64,000 nt of DNA from Neoceratodus forsteri (taxonomy: Eukaryota; Chordata; Ceratodontiformes; Ceratodontidae): assembly GCA_016271365.2 (NCBI GenBank), contig JADMNL010000028.1:101717001-101781000 (forward strand), read 5' to 3'. Positions 10,441 through 22,169 of this stretch are shown here, piece by piece (positions within the stretch are counted from its first letter, which is position 1; the number at the start of each line of letters is the position of its first letter). The position numbers and the translations under genes were made by a program. The notes below the pieces were generated by a model that was not told where the DNA came from, did no database searches, and saw nothing but the letters and a program-made list of their open reading frames with translations.

Positions 10441-11672
10441 AGGGGGATAAAACCTTTTATAGGTACATTAGGGAGCATAGAAAGGTTAAGGGAGGAATGG
10501 TGAAGATTAATAAAGGAGAGGGGAGGTGGGCAGAGGGAGACAGTGAAAAGGCAGAGATACTGAATGAATACTTTTGCTCAGTATTCACAAAAGAAGATGA
10601 GGAGGAGTTACCTAAACCAGACAATAGAAGCACTTTGGGGGGGGTTGACACCAGTCCATTTACAGAAGAAAGAGTCCTGAAAGAACTCCTAAAACTCAAG
10701 GTGGACAAAGCAATGGGGCCTGACGGGATTCACCCCAGAATCCTAAAAGAACTGAGGGAGGACCTAGTGACACCACTGACCACACTTTTTAACAAATCGT
10801 GAGAGGATGGGGTGGTACCTGAGGACTGGAAGAGGGCAGATGCGATTCCCCTTCACTAAAGTGGGAGCAAGGCAGAAGCAGGAAACTACAGACCTGTAAG
10901 TTTGACCTCAGTGGTAGGGAAAATGATGGAATCACTTCTGAAAGAAAGAATTGTTGAGTACCTAGAGGCCAGCGGGGCACAGGACCCAAAGCAGCATGGA
11001 TTTACAGCAGGAAGATCATGTCAGACAAATCTAATTGATTTCTTTGACTGGGTGACCAAAGTAATAGACCAGGAAGGGCTGTGGATATGGCCTACCTAGA
11101 CTTTAGCAAGGCATTTGACACAGTTCTGGCCAAAAGACTAATAATCAAGTTAGCCAGCCTGAGAGTGGGTTCCAGGGTGGTAGCCTGGGTAGCAAACTGG
11201 CTGCACAACAGGACACAGAAGGTAATAGTGAATGGAACACATTCCGAATAAAGGGGAGTTACTAGTGGAGTACCTCAGGGCTCAGTACTGGGTCCAGTCC
11301 TCTTTAACATCTTTATAGGTGACATTGCAGAGGTCTGAGGGAAAGGTATGCCTCTTTGCAGATTATACAAAGATCTGTAACAGAGTTGATACACAAGGAG
11401 GGGTAGAAAGGATGAGAAGGGACTTGTCAAGGTTGGAGGAATGGTCAGACATATGGCAACTTAGATTCAATGCAAACAAGTGCAAAGTAATGCACCTGGG
11501 AAACAAAAACCTAGGAGAAGAGTACACAATAGCAGGGGAGGTACTAACAGCAACAAAAATGGAAAGGGACTTGGGGGTAGTCATATCAAATCACTTAAAG
11601 GTGGGTGAGCATTGTGAGAAGTCAATAAGGAGAGCCAGGTGGATACTGGGATGCATAGGCACAAAGAACTAC
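10441..11672 (+). mobile_element. CR1 subfamily A copy, truncated at both ends
   Basis: The copy begins at the spacer before RT (DKTFYRYI-like, then EGRWAEGDSEKAEILNEYF) and continues as CSVFTKEDEEELPKPD and VDKAMGPDGIHPRILKELRE. RT motifs follow: NYRPVSLTSVVGKMMESLL, QHGFTAGRSCQTNLIDFFDW and YLDFSKAFDT. GVPQGSVLGPVLFNIFI and LFADYTKICNRVD carry the catalytic box as FADY rather than FADD. It ends abruptly at LGCIG (about 11,660) instead of in the 3' UTR. In-frame stops occur near 10,801, 10,858 and 11,250. Both the 5' and 3' parts are missing, so a later deletion or rearrangement removed the tail. Confidence 0.85.
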
Positions 11673-12020
11673 TAGGCCTCTAGGCCATGTAGCCCAGGTG
11701 GCTGGGCCCAGAGCAGTTTGTGTGTGTGTTTTTGGCTCTCATTGCTTACATTTTATAGAAGCATAGACTAAGCTGATGTTAAACCTGTACTTGGAATGAT
11801 CTTTAATGTGGTTTGCAGTAGGGCGTGGGTGAGCCTGAATGTGAGCTCACAGGTTTTTTGTTTATACTTTGGAGCAAGGTGTTTGGCACTGAGAAGTAGG
11901 CCTAGGACCCGAAAGAAACAAAGACTACAGGAAGGCAGGTTGTTTATTCCAAGTGCATAATGTTTAGCTGGAAGAAAGCTGTGACTATTTGTGGCTCAGT
12001 TGTGTAGGAACTTTTTCTAG
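11673..12020. other. Unassigned sequence
   Basis: No recognisable element between the truncated CR1 and the hAT-type MITE. Confidence 0.5.
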
Positions 12021-12028
12021 GAAGGTTG

Positions 12029-12384
12029 TAGGGTTGCTACCTTTTTAAGGAGCCCAGAGTGGGACATTTCTTACTGAAATATGATTTTTAGCAGGACAAT
12101 ATGTAACCTCAACAAACACAAAATACTTTTTCTGTTAAAATCAGAATTAAGACTAAGTGTTGCAGTTTTTTTAGATGTTCCTTAGTGTTTCTAATCATTT
12201 TAAGGTATTTTAGTTAAGGTACTATAGTTTTTGCAGCATTTAGAGAAAGTCTGAAAATATTTTTGTACTGTAATGTCTATATGTACTATAATGTCAGGAC
12301 ATTTGGTACTTTTCATGTTTTTTCCAGGACACAGCTGCCCAAATCAGGACTGTCCTGTGAAAATAGGGACAGGTGGTAACCCTA
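12029..12384. mobile_element. hAT-type MITE, 356 bp, with perfect 8-bp TSD
   Basis: The terminal inverted repeats are TAGGGTTGCTACC (12029-12041) and GGTGGTAACCCTA (12372-12384), matching at 11 of 13 positions. The element is bracketed by GAAGGTTG at 12021-12028 and again at 12385-12392, a perfect 8-bp target duplication as made by hAT-superfamily transposases. It contains no coding sequence, so it must have been mobilised in trans. Termini reading 'CAGGAC..GGTAACCCTA' are common among vertebrate non-autonomous hAT elements. Confidence 0.85.
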
Positions 12385-12392
12385 GAAGGTTG

Positions 12393-13990
12393 TGGGTTTT
12401 TATCCTTGGTGGGGGTCCTTACAGAAAGGTTATTCTGAGGTATTTGCAGTAAAGGATCATTTGTATTTTTTCTTTCACTGGACATGCTGATCTGTGTCAG
12501 GTCTGGAAAAAAAAAATAAAGAAATAAGAATAAATAAAATAAAAGATAGAAGCAGAGAGAAGCAAGAAATGGTCACAAGAAGGCAGGATCTCTGGAGATA
12601 ACGGCATTATGATCCCTCTTGCGCCATGGATAATTACTGCAGTTTCAGATGTCATCACATAGCACTGCTCTTCCATCACAGTATCGGAGGTCGGCAGTAC
12701 AAACCCATCATGACAGGTACATTGAAATAACTAGGAAACTATATAAAGCAAAAATAGGGGGCGAAAGGAGCTCCCCAACACAAAAAGACCACCAAGTCGA
12801 GAATAATGTTTAAGGGCAATAACTATTTATTGGTGCCTGGCGTGGGGGGGGCAGAGGCTCTACATAAAGTAATTTTTATAATTCTCCGACAATTAGCAGC
12901 AAGATGTTTGGAGGTCTAGGACTACAAGAAAAGTTTGCAGACACTTAAATCATTACCGGCTGCAGCTTCTGCCTGCACCTTGGGATAAACATTTTGCCGA
13001 GACTAGTACAGTGCAGAATCACGGAATGTCTTGTTTGTTTTAGACCTTTTTGAGCTTGTGCTATACTGCATTTCGTACTTTTCAAAGTGTGTGACTAGAC
13101 TGTATGCAATACATAGGGTGTTGCAAAATTGGGAATGTCATGGTATGCCATTTCAGTCTGTGGAGAGCGGTGTGTGTGAAGTTGATAGAACCTTGAGTAC
13201 CGTAGTGCACAAAAATATTTTTTTTACGCAAGCGGGGACCTTAATCCTCCGGTATCGCCGGATCTTTGGGGTGTTGTGTTTTCAGTCATTCAGCATTACA
13301 GGGGTTCAACATTTTTCATTGGGCAAGAAGAGTGGTCTCATCGCAAGGGCCTGCTCTCAGGGGGTAGTGCTTGGAAGCTTTGTGATAGCAGCATATGCAT
13401 GGTGGAGCTTTTAAAGCTGCACTGTCAGATTTTTCCAAGAATCTGTAATCTCACTCACCATTCTGAATTTAGGCTCTGCGGTGCTCCATATTTCATCCAT
13501 CAAGACACACCCATTTGTTTGTTTTTCTTCCTTGTACTTTTGTAAGAAATCCAAATAAAACTTTGTCATTCTGTGCTGTGTGAGACCCCGCCTTTGGTTT
13601 GATAAGAACCTGCCCTTGGCTCTGCCTGCACTTCTAACAATGTCCAAAGCAGGTGGGGAAGGTGTGCAGCCACTATCAGTAATTCGATCCTACTTCCTTC
13701 CTCCTACAGTCCCTTTATATTTTCTTCCACATTTCTGTCCCATTCTCCTTGTGCATGACAGCTAGTTTCATCCTGCCTACAAGCTTCCCTGAAGTCCTGC
13801 AATTTCACCTCAGAATGGCTAGAAAATTGGTAATTACAAATGATCTAATGCACAAAGAAGCCTATTATGTATAGCTTTATTTATCTGTCATTTCTGTTGT
13901 ACTGTAACCTGCTGCACTTTTCACACATCGTATTTATTAGTGATCAGTGTGTCAGTGAGCACCCCATGAGCTTTAGGTGTTTAGGTGTTA
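12393..13990. other. Unassigned, partly AT-rich sequence
   Basis: It contains an A/AATAA-rich stretch at 12,507-12,545 and an isolated AATAAA near 13,554. No domain-bearing open frame, tail or terminal repeat was recognised. Open frames at 13.0-13.5 kb have no domain-like pattern. Confidence 0.45.
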
Positions 13991-13991
13991 G

Positions 13992-15052
13992 GAGGTGGTA
14001 AATGGTGTACAGTCAGATGAGATGCAAGTCACAAGTGGGGTACCTCAGGGATCAGTTCTGGGGCCAGTCCTCTTCAACATCTTCATTAGTGACCTTGCAG
14101 ATGGACTAGAGGGTAAGGCTTGTCTGTTTGCAGATGACACCAAGATCTGCAACAGAATAGATGATCCAGATGGGGTGGGCAGAATGAGAAGAGATCTGGA
14201 TAAACTAGCAAAATGGTCAGAAGAGTGGCAACTGGGATTTAATGCAAAGAAGTGCAAAATCATGCACATAGGAAGAGAAACACTGAAGCCACCTATAGGC
14301 TGGGAGGGAGTTGCTAGCAGTCACAAAGGAAGAAAGACTTGGGCATCATCATCACTGATGACCTGAAATCATACAAGCAGACCTCTAAAGCAGTAGGTAA
14401 GGCTAGGGGCTGTTAGGGTGTATTAGTAGGGTATCACAAGTCGTGAAGAGAGAGGTAATAATACCTCTTTACAAGACACTGGTTAGGCCCCATCTGGAGT
14501 ACTGCGTGCAGTATTGGAGGCCACACCTTCACAAGGACATTAACCAAATTGAGGCAGTCCAGAGAAGGGCAACCAAAATGGTGCAGGGACTGCATCAGAA
14601 GACATATGAGGACAGATTAACAGAGCTCAATATGTATACCCTTGAGCAAAGGAGGGAGAGAGGTGATATGATCGAGGCATTCAAACACCTTAAGGGCATT
14701 AACAAGGTGAAAGAGTCTAACATGTTTAAATATAAGAAAAATAGCAGGACAAGAGGACACAGCATGAGATTAGAGGGGGGCCGATTAAGGGGTAATGTGA
14801 GGAAATTTTTTTCACAGAAAGGGTGGTGGATGCATGGAATGGCTTACCACAAGAAGTGGTGGCTATGAATACAGTGCAGGGCTTCAAACAGGCATGGGAT
14901 AGGCATAAGGGAGCAATACAAATGACTATGAATAGATAGGCCACTGACAGAGCAAAGGCCGATGGCACATTTATAAGGTAGAAAAAGAAATGGGCAGACT
15001 GGATGGGTCTTGCGGTCCTTATCTGCCGTCAGCTTCTATGTTTCTATGTTAC
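13992..15052 (+). mobile_element. CR1 subfamily B copy, 5'-truncated, 3' end intact
   Basis: The sequence starts within RT at VVNGVQSDEMQVTSGVPQGS and continues with VLGPVLFNIFISDLADGLEG and LFADDTKICNRIDD, so the FADD box is intact. Then come WQLGFNAKKCKIMHIG and, after a frame change near 14,330, KREVIIPLYKTLVRPHLEYC, RRATKMVQGLHQKTYEDRL and RRERGDMIEAFKHLKGINKV. A block distinctive of this subfamily follows: NMFKYKKNSRTRGHSMRLEG. The 3' UTR ends at about 15,050 with CTTATCTGCCGTCAGCTTC and two TTTCTATG-type units. The same distinctive block recurs at 28.84-29.19 kb. Confidence 0.9.
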
Positions 15053-15779
15053 AAGTGCACTGATGATGAGACACACATTTGTTGTAACATTGCCTTGTAA
15101 CACAGCCATTTATACTTTTTGTAATGCACTCCTATGTCATGTTCCCTAATGCAGCACTTAATTTTTGTATGTATGCTATCTCCTTCCTCAGAGTCTTAAT
15201 TGTTTCCTTGATGTAATAAATCCCCCATTTCAGCACCCTGATTTAGTGCTTACTAATAGTGATATGCAATCACTCTCCTCAATGTCCAGTGTCTCCAACC
15301 ACACTGTAGTGTTCTGCTCCATGCTGATGTTTGTGATACAGATGTTTATTATAAATCCATGTTCCCTTTCCATGATGCCAACTTTTACTTCTTTGAGATC
15401 ACCCTCCCCTTCGTCCAAGGCTGCCAGTTCATGCGCCATATACCCCCCCCCAAAAAAAAGGGCGATACCAGAGGATTAAGGATCCCTCGTGCACAAATTT
15501 GAAAATTAAGTGTGTTACAGTAATGACTAATTTCGCCTTCATTTTGCCCACGCCCCTTTTCTGGCAGCACACTGTTCGACATGGACAAGCCCTGCCATTA
15601 CATTTAAAAAAAAACTGTATTTATTGCACTCTAGACATACAATAGTTATAATGTAAACATAAAATGCATTCAAGAAATGAGCTGGGGGCAGTGGGGGCCA
15701 ATGCTCCAGTAGGAGATACTGTGTTGCCAGTAAGCATCACTGGCAAAAGAAAGGAGACTCCGGGTGGCGGCTCAGTGAG
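15053..15779. other. Unassigned sequence
   Basis: AT-rich sequence, with a C-run/A-run junction at 15,445-15,461 and an A-run near 15,607. No element could be assigned. Confidence 0.45.
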
Positions 15780-16240
15780 GAGGAAGCTCTATAGCCGGGA
15801 TAGGGGGTGGTGTCTTGCTCTGGCGGTACAAACTGTCATTGTCCACAGTGATCCTGCAGGGTGTAATGGAACCAAGGAGGTCAGGACAAACAGATATGGG
15901 TTCGAGCCTGGGGGATGGACATGGTTCGGACAGGAGGGAGGGCAGAAGAGACAAGCAGGCTAATGTAAGGGGACAAGGGGGACACACTGATAGCGAGTGA
16001 TAACAGGAATAATGAGGCAGTGAGAGTGATGCTCTTGGGTGACTCCTTGACTGCCCAGGACACCAGAATAGCCACCAGGAGAGCCGGTGGCCACCAGAGG
16101 ACTCTCAGTGAAGCTGGGAGGTGAAGAACAGTCAGGGGAAAACCAGGAGTGGCTACTTCATTGAAACAGGGATGTATACCTGTAATCCATGACTGACTGG
16201 GCTGACGAAGTGATGACGAGCCATGGATCACTTAGGGTGA
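15780..16240 (+). pseudogene. LINE ORF1-like remnant with GDSL motif
   Basis: In the frame covering about 15,990-16,120 the translation reads NNEAVRVMLLGDSLTAQDTR. It contains the GDSL-type block I of SGNH hydrolases, which CR1-type LINEs carry in ORF1. A decayed GKPGVAT segment further on, in another frame, could match the usual LPGA motif. Upstream (15,815-15,990) is charged, low-complexity sequence such as RREGRRDKQANVRGQGG, like ORF1 linkers. No endonuclease or RT follows. The call is inferred from one motif and its surroundings. Confidence 0.4.
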
Positions 16241-17085
16241 GCAGATACTTACCTGTATAGGGCCCACTGGCAGACAGGAATGGCATAGCAGTCTTTGTCT
16301 ACCACGAATATTCATTTTTCTATATTTGCTTGTGCCATCATTCCGTGTGTGCTGGTTCCAGTATTCCTCTTGTGCTATGTAACCTGTGTCACACTTTGTG
16401 GTGTGTGTCCACTCAGAGTGCTTTTACTGTCCACCCAAAATTAAAAAAAAAAAACAGACACTGATATTTGTTTTTCTCACCATGGTATTCACCTTGCTAC
16501 AACATAACTATACTTATTTTCTGTTCTTCTGCTCTGGATGGGGGTGGGGGTTCATTTGGTAGTTCAACAGTCCCATTGTGTATAAATGTATCACTTGCTG
16601 GCAGTTGACTGCACTCATTATGACTCCCACTGAGTCTCAATCAGGGGCTATTCTCACCTGCTTACCCTTGGTAATGTGCTTCAGTTTGTGTTTGAGTACA
16701 GCACCATCACACAGACAATTGGGTCATCAAGCTAAATGTAGGAGTTTGACAGCACTGCAAAGCACCATGAATTGAGCACATAACTGTGTCTTTGGCATCA
16801 GATTGCCAGTCATGCTGTCAGACATATCTGTGTTCCTTAGTGGCCTATTGTTTTGTACTATGAAACACAATTCTGCTGGGAATGAGCACTGGGAAATTAT
16901 CCACAGTGGTCGATATATCTATGTTCCACTGTCCCGGTGTCACTGTTGGTTTAGGAGCTGTACGCCACACCTCGCACTGCGCCATCAATCTGTGTTGGTT
17001 TAGTAAGTGAAGCTGATTCACCAGCCATCGTTGGCAAGGGGGAGAAGTCAGGACACAGACCAGAGGAGGCAGAAGGGGGAATAGC
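16241..17085. other. Unassigned sequence
   Basis: It includes a 12-A run at 16,441-16,454. No element or exon recognised. Confidence 0.45.
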
Positions 17086-17547
17086 TGGGAGGCTAGGGGA
17101 AAGGGAGCGCTTTTTGAGGCAAAGAGCCATAGAAAGAAAGCGAGAGGAGAGAGCCCATAAAGGAGTCAGTCATAATTCTGGAGGACTCCATAGTAAAGGA
17201 GATCATATGGTAGTGGTGAATGGGGGACAGGACAAGCAGCATCTGGGTAGAGTGCATGCCTGACATGACAGCAGATAGGGTACAGCAGCATACTGATCGA
17301 TGTGTACAAAAGGTGGTGGGGAACCACACATCATCATTCACCATGGAACACGTGTTCTGGAAGTAAGGCATATACAGGAGGTTCAGCACATATTCAGAGC
17401 AGTGTGGAAGCAATGCCAAGAGGACGGAAGCAAAGTGGAATTCTGAGACATTATGCCATGGACAAGTGCATGTACAGACTGAGAAAGTGGGACCGTGGAC
17501 TTCAGCGAGTGGTTGATTACTATGGTTTGCCTTTCATAGGTTCTTAA
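17086..17547 (+). pseudogene. LINE ORF1 esterase (SGNH-like) remnant
   Basis: Frames here combine into a decayed CR1-type ORF1 esterase. SVIILEDSIVKEI near 17,170 lines up with the usual V..GDSIV block (Glu in place of Gly). C-MPDMTADRVQQHTDR near 17,255 matches the LPGA..DV segment, followed by VQKVVGNHTSSF. RKWDRGLQRVVDYYGLPFIG (17,485-17,540) matches the N.WLQ...C...G..FI helix that precedes the DG.H block. The catalytic Asp-His block itself is absent. There are several frameshifts. It is separate from the minus-strand CR1 that begins at 17,625. Confidence 0.45.
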
Positions 17548-17624
17548 AACTGAGTGTGGGTAATGCTGCTTTCTCGGTGCCAGCCCAGCATCGCTGATTT
17601 ATTTATTTTTCTTAAATGTTTCAA

Positions 17625-19248
17625 CATAGAAACATAGACTTTGACGGCAGATAAGAACCGCTTGGCCTACCTAGTCTGCCCATTTCCCTACCTAGAGGAT
17701 AAGCTGCAGATCCTATTTAACCAACAGCCTATTTCTTCCTACCCCCACAAAAATTGCCTTATGTCTGTCCCATGCATTCGTGAATTCTCCCACAGTTTTA
17801 GACTCCACAGCCTCCTCAGGAAGGCTGTTCCATGCATCCGCCACCTTCTGTGTGAAAAAATACTTCCTCATCATGCCTCTCAGCCATTGTATTTTGTTTG
17901 CCTATTCCTCCCAGCCATTAACCAACCAATGGCCTGACACTGTCTATAAAGCCATCCCCCCTAATCTTCTAATTATGTCCACTTGTTCTTGCACATCTCT
18001 TTTTCTGAAGGTTGCTACCCTCTTCGACTTCGTTGATGCCACTGAGGTACTTAAAAGTTTCTATCATGTCCCCCCTCCCTCCTTTCCTCAAGGGTATACA
18101 TACTAAGCTCCATTAGTCTCTCCTCGTCAGGCTTCTCTTGCAGACCATGCACCACTTTAGTCACCCTCTTCTGAACTGCCTCTATCTTATCTATGTCCTT
18201 GCGGAGATGGGGTCTCCAGACCTGGATGCAGTACTCAAGATGGGGTCTCACCAACTGTCTGTACAGGGGGATAACAACTTCCTGTTTTCTGCTGGTGATG
18301 CCTCTCCCTATACATCCCAGTATGCCCCCAGCCCTCCCTACCGCTTTCTCAAATTGCTTGCCAACCTTTAGGTCATCTGATATGATTACCCCCTTGTCTC
18401 TTTCCATTTTTGTTGTTATTACTACAACCCCCTCCCTCCATTGTGTAATCTTCCCCTGGGTTGTTGTTTCCCAGGTGCATTATTTTGCACTTCTTTGCAT
18501 TGAATCCAAGCTGCCATACTTTTGACCATTCCTCCAACCTTGCCAAGTCCCTTTTGATCTTTTCCATGCCTCCTTGTGTATCAACCCTGCTGCAGATCTT
18601 TGTGTCATCTGCAAAGAGGCACACTTTTCCTTCCAGTCCCTCTGCAATGTCACTTATAAAGACATTAAAAAGGACTGGACCCAGTTCTGAACCCTGCGGT
18701 ACCCCACTAATAACCCTTCTTTCTTCAGAGTGGACTCCATTTACAATTAATTTCTGTTTCCTGTTGTCCAGCCAATGTTTTACCCAGGCTACCACCCTGG
18801 GACCCACTCCCAGGCTTGTGAATTTGACTATTAATCTTTTGTGTGGGACTGTGTCAAATGGCTTGCTAAAGTCTATGTAGGCCATGTCCACAGCGACTCC
18901 CTGGTCTACTACTTTGGTCACCCAGTGAAATAAATCAATTAGATTTGTCTGAAATGAACTTCCCGCTGTGAACCCATGCTGCCTTGGTTCCTGTGCCCCA
19001 CTGGCCTCTAGGTACTCAACAATTCTTTCCTTCAGAAGTGATTCCATCACTTTCCCTACCACAGAGGTCAAACTGACAGGTCTGTAGTTTCCTGCCTCTG
19101 TCTTGGTACCACTTTTGTGAAGGGGAATCACATCTGCCTTCCTCCAGTCCTCAGTTACTACACCATCCTCCCATGATTTGTTAAAAAGGGTAGTCAGTGG
19201 TGTCACTAGTTCTCTGCTTCATTCTTTTAGAATTCTGGGGTGAATTCC
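17625..19248 (-). mobile_element. CR1 subfamily A, minus strand, 3' part of a split element
   Basis: On the minus strand this runs from DGIHPRILKE (19,245) to the 3' tail at about 17,625, where the plus strand reads AACATAGAAACATAGACTTT, the complement of the TTTCTATG-type terminus. It holds the longest undisrupted CR1 RT segment in the window. C-terminal landmarks at 18,407-18,051 are MERDKGVIISDDLKVGKQ, LVRPHLEYCIQVWRPHL and SMYTLEERREGG. Upstream it is interrupted at 19,249-21,052 by another element and resumes at 21,053. Frameshifts near 18,390 and 18,050 make it dead. Confidence 0.9.
18373..19206 (-). pseudogene. CR1 RT domain, 277-codon open segment
   Basis: An uninterrupted stretch of CR1 ORF2 covering RT motifs in order: DWRKADVIPLHKSG (motif 1), NYRPVSLTSVVGKVMESLL (2), QHGFTAGSSFQTNLIDL (2a) and AYIDFSKPFDTVPHKRL (3, catalytic Asp). 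Then come GVPQGSELGPVLFNVFI (4), CLFADDTKICSRVD (5, the FADD Asp pair), WQLGFNAKKCKIMHLG (6) and a decayed GGCSNNN tail. Residues that look derived are Pro in FSKPFD (usually Ala) and GSSFQTN (usually GRSCQTN). The RT would copy LINE RNA at a nicked target. Here only the middle of the protein is left. Confidence 0.85.
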
Positions 19249-19253
19249 ATCTT

Positions 19254-21047
19254 ACTAACATACTAATCGCCAGCAGATTTAGCCTTACAGTATATCGAGT
19301 CTGCTCGAACCTCAGATCCCTAGTTACGTACCAAGGCCCTCCCTCTTGTGTTCCAGAAACCCCTATCATCCATCCCTCTCGGCCAGGCCATCATCTGATA
19401 CATCCGCTTCTGTGTCTGTCCCACCCTCTCATGAAGCCCTCCACTGTGGATCTCTGAACCAGCTCTCTAGGCAGTATGTTCCAAGGATTCACCACCTCTC
19501 AGTGAAAAACCTCCTCCTCCTCCTCTTTCCCCCCTCTCCCTTCCTTCCACCTTCCAGCTTCAAACCATGCCCTCTGGTGCTACCTCCCTGCTTTCTTTAA
19601 TCTCAAGATCCCCTCTGTGTTTACCCTACTTATTCCCTTGAGGTAATTGAAGACCTCAATAATGTCCCCCCGTCTCTCCTCTCCTCCAATGAAAACAGAC
19701 AGAGCTCCTCAAGTCTGTCTCACAGGTCAAATCCCCTAGTCCTCGTATCATCTTAGTTGCCCTCTGTACTCTCTCCAGGAGCTGTATGTCCCCCTTCAAG
19801 TGTGGTCTCCAGTACTGTACACAGTACTCAATGTGTGGTCTAACCAATCCATTGTACAGCGGCAGAATCACTTCCCTGCTCCTAGAGGTGATCCCCCTTA
19901 CGATGCATCCCAACATCCTGTTTGCTTTGCTAGCTGCTCTCCTGCACTGCTTGGAGTTATTCATACATGCATCCACCATGACCCCTAGGTCTTTTTCCCC
20001 TGTTGAGACCTCCTGTGCCTCCCCTCCCAGAGTGTACCTGTGTTTAGGGTTTCCCCTCCCAGATGTAACACCTTGCACTTGGTGATATTGAAATTTAATT
20101 TCCATGTGCGAGCCCACCTTTTCTTGGTGTCCAGGTCCCATTGCAGGGCCAACCTCCCCTCTTCCCCCTCAACTAATGCTCCCATCTTGGAGTCGTCAGC
20201 AAAGACTCATTTCACACCCTATACCCTCCCTGATGTCCAAAATGTATGTATTAAACAGGAATGGACCCAGGACCGAGCCCTGCGGTACCCCACTACCAAT
20301 CTCTCTAGGGTTCGAGAGCTCCCCACAGACCACTACTCTCTGAGTCGCCTGCTATCCAGTTTTCAATCCATCTGACCATCAAAGGGCCTACTCCCAACCC
20401 AATCAGTTTCTCCACCAGACCATTGTGGGGACAGAGTTAAGCATCTGCTGAAGTCAAAATAATACATCCACAGGCTTTCCCTGTCCAGTTCTGATACCCA
20501 TTCTAGAACTCCACAAGATTGGTTTGACATGATCTACCTGGCACAAACCCATGTTGCCAACCATCCAGACCTCCCACCTCCTCCAAGTACACCCCAATCA
20601 TTCCTTTAGTATACTCTCCATTAATTTTCCCACTACTGAGGTCAAACTGATGGGTCTATAGTTACCTGGTACTTCCTTGAGCCCCTTTTATGGATTGGCA
20701 CCACATGCCTCTCACCAATCCCTAGGTACCTCCCTGTCTCAAGCGACCTGTTGAAGAGCACCGCCCAGGTGCAGCCATGTCCGCCAATTCCCATAGTACT
20801 CTCGGATGAATGCCATCCGCCCAGGAGATTTATCTTTCTTTAGGCCCTAGACGGCCAACCACACCCTTTCAGTGGAGATAGCATCATTCGCCCCTCCATC
20901 TTACTGGCCTTTTTATCCTTATCCTGATGTGACACCCTGGGTACCTCTCCCTCCCTCTTGCTCCATTTCTGCTGCTCCCCTGATCCCACTCACTACTGCT
21001 TCTATCCCCATCATGCCTTGCTTTGTAGATATCCCATCCCCCTCCCT
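19254..21047 (-). mobile_element. CR1-like element (subfamily C) inserted in CR1-A
   Basis: A 1,794-bp minus-strand insert bracketed by ATCTT (19,249-19,253 and 21,048-21,052). RT motifs run from about 20,840 down: a PISLTSVVGKLMES-like segment, WQHGFVPG-like near 20,560, and FADDSKMGALVEGEEGRL near 20,190. Then WARTWKLNFNITKCKVLHLG, EKDLGVMVDACMNNSKQ, CRRAASKANRMLGCIVRGIT and LVRPHIEYCVQYWRPHL. The 3' end near 19,254 reads (minus strand) GCGATTAGTATGTTAGT. It is 5'-truncated and carries many frameshifts. Its sequence differs clearly from subfamilies A and B, which supports a separate CR1-like lineage. Confidence 0.8.
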
Positions 21048-21492
21048 ATCTTGCCCCATTGCTTTGTCCACCTTCTTGTTTTAAGAGTTCTTTCAGAACC
21101 TTTTCTTCTGTGAAAAGACTTGGATAGACCCCACCTATCCAGAGTGCTACTGTTAATTGCATTAGGCACATTCCCCACCTCCTCTTTTGTGAATACTGAA
21201 CAGAAGTATTCATTCAGTATCCCTGCTTTTTCACTTTGCATCTCTGCCCACCCACCGTCCATTTTATTCAGCTCACTATCCCTCCGTTTGTCTTTCTACG
21301 CTCCCTGATCTACCTATAAAAGGTTTAATCCCCCTTCTTAACCGAGTTGGCTATCTTTTCCTCAGTTTTGGCCTTTGCAGTTCTGATTACCCTCCGTGCT
21401 TCCTTCTGCCTTAACTGGTACAGTTCTCTGTCCTGCTCCTTCTGTGTTTTCTTATACTTCCTAAATGCTATCTTTTTCTCCCTAACCTAACA
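21048..21492 (-). mobile_element. CR1 subfamily A, minus strand, 5' part of the split element
   Basis: The minus-strand translation from 21,490 reads the pre-RT region: KIAFRKYKK-like, QKEQDRELYQLRQKEA-like and KTEEKIANSV-like, then NGGWAEMQSEKAGILNEYF, CSVFTKEEVGNVPNAINSS and a frame-shifted LKELL..VDKAMG equivalent ending at 21,053. It continues exactly at 19,248 (DGIHPRILKE) once the insert and one ATCTT are removed. The restored length equals that of the intact paralogue near 27,290. Confidence 0.85.
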
Positions 21493-22165
21493 TAAGCAAT
21501 ACTGAACAACAATTTGCTCGCCTCCAAGGGCCACAAGGGGGGGTGTAAATTGGATGAATAATTAGGCATACAGTTTGACATTTTACATTTTCAAGAAATT
21601 ACATATTCAATTACAAATGTAACAAGACATACAGTTACAAATTATAGCATAAATAATTTTACAATCGCATTTGTGACATAATATACAGTTAAATAGATCA
21701 TACCTGAGGAACAGGGTTCCCATTCATGCATAGATGTACGGATCACGTAACAAAATCAAAATTCACGTACATCTATGTGAACAGAGGGTGCACTGCACGT
21801 AAATGCATTGCAGTGTTTTCTGAATGCACGCATGTGCAATATTTACGTGCAGACAGCAGACTCTATGATAAAACTGCTTTTCTGCCCCTCAGCAGCAGCG
21901 CCTTTCCTCTTGGCAGCAGCAGATGATTGGTCCAGAGACTCCTCACTCCAGAGACAGAGGGAGCCACCACCTTCAGATGACTGGTTCAGACTGATGCCCT
22001 CCTCCCCAAAGGCCAGTACAATAGCGTGTACAACTTTGATTGGTGCAGAGGTACAAACTTCAGAAATGCACTCTATCCCCATATGCCATCTCAATTGTGG
22101 GCATGTGCATATATACTGCAGGCACAAGCTGTGGGGGAACCGTGAGTTGTAGAGAGAGGTGAACG
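21493..22165. other. Unassigned AT-rich region with a hairpin
   Basis: The sequence is AT-rich. CATAGATGTACG (21,729-21,740) pairs with CGTACATCTATG (21,766-21,777) to form a perfect 12-bp stem. GCACGTAAATGCATTGCAG and TATTTACGTGC nearby suggest further terminal-repeat debris of a DNA transposon, but no complete element can be delimited. Confidence 0.45.
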
Positions 22166-22169
22166 ATTT

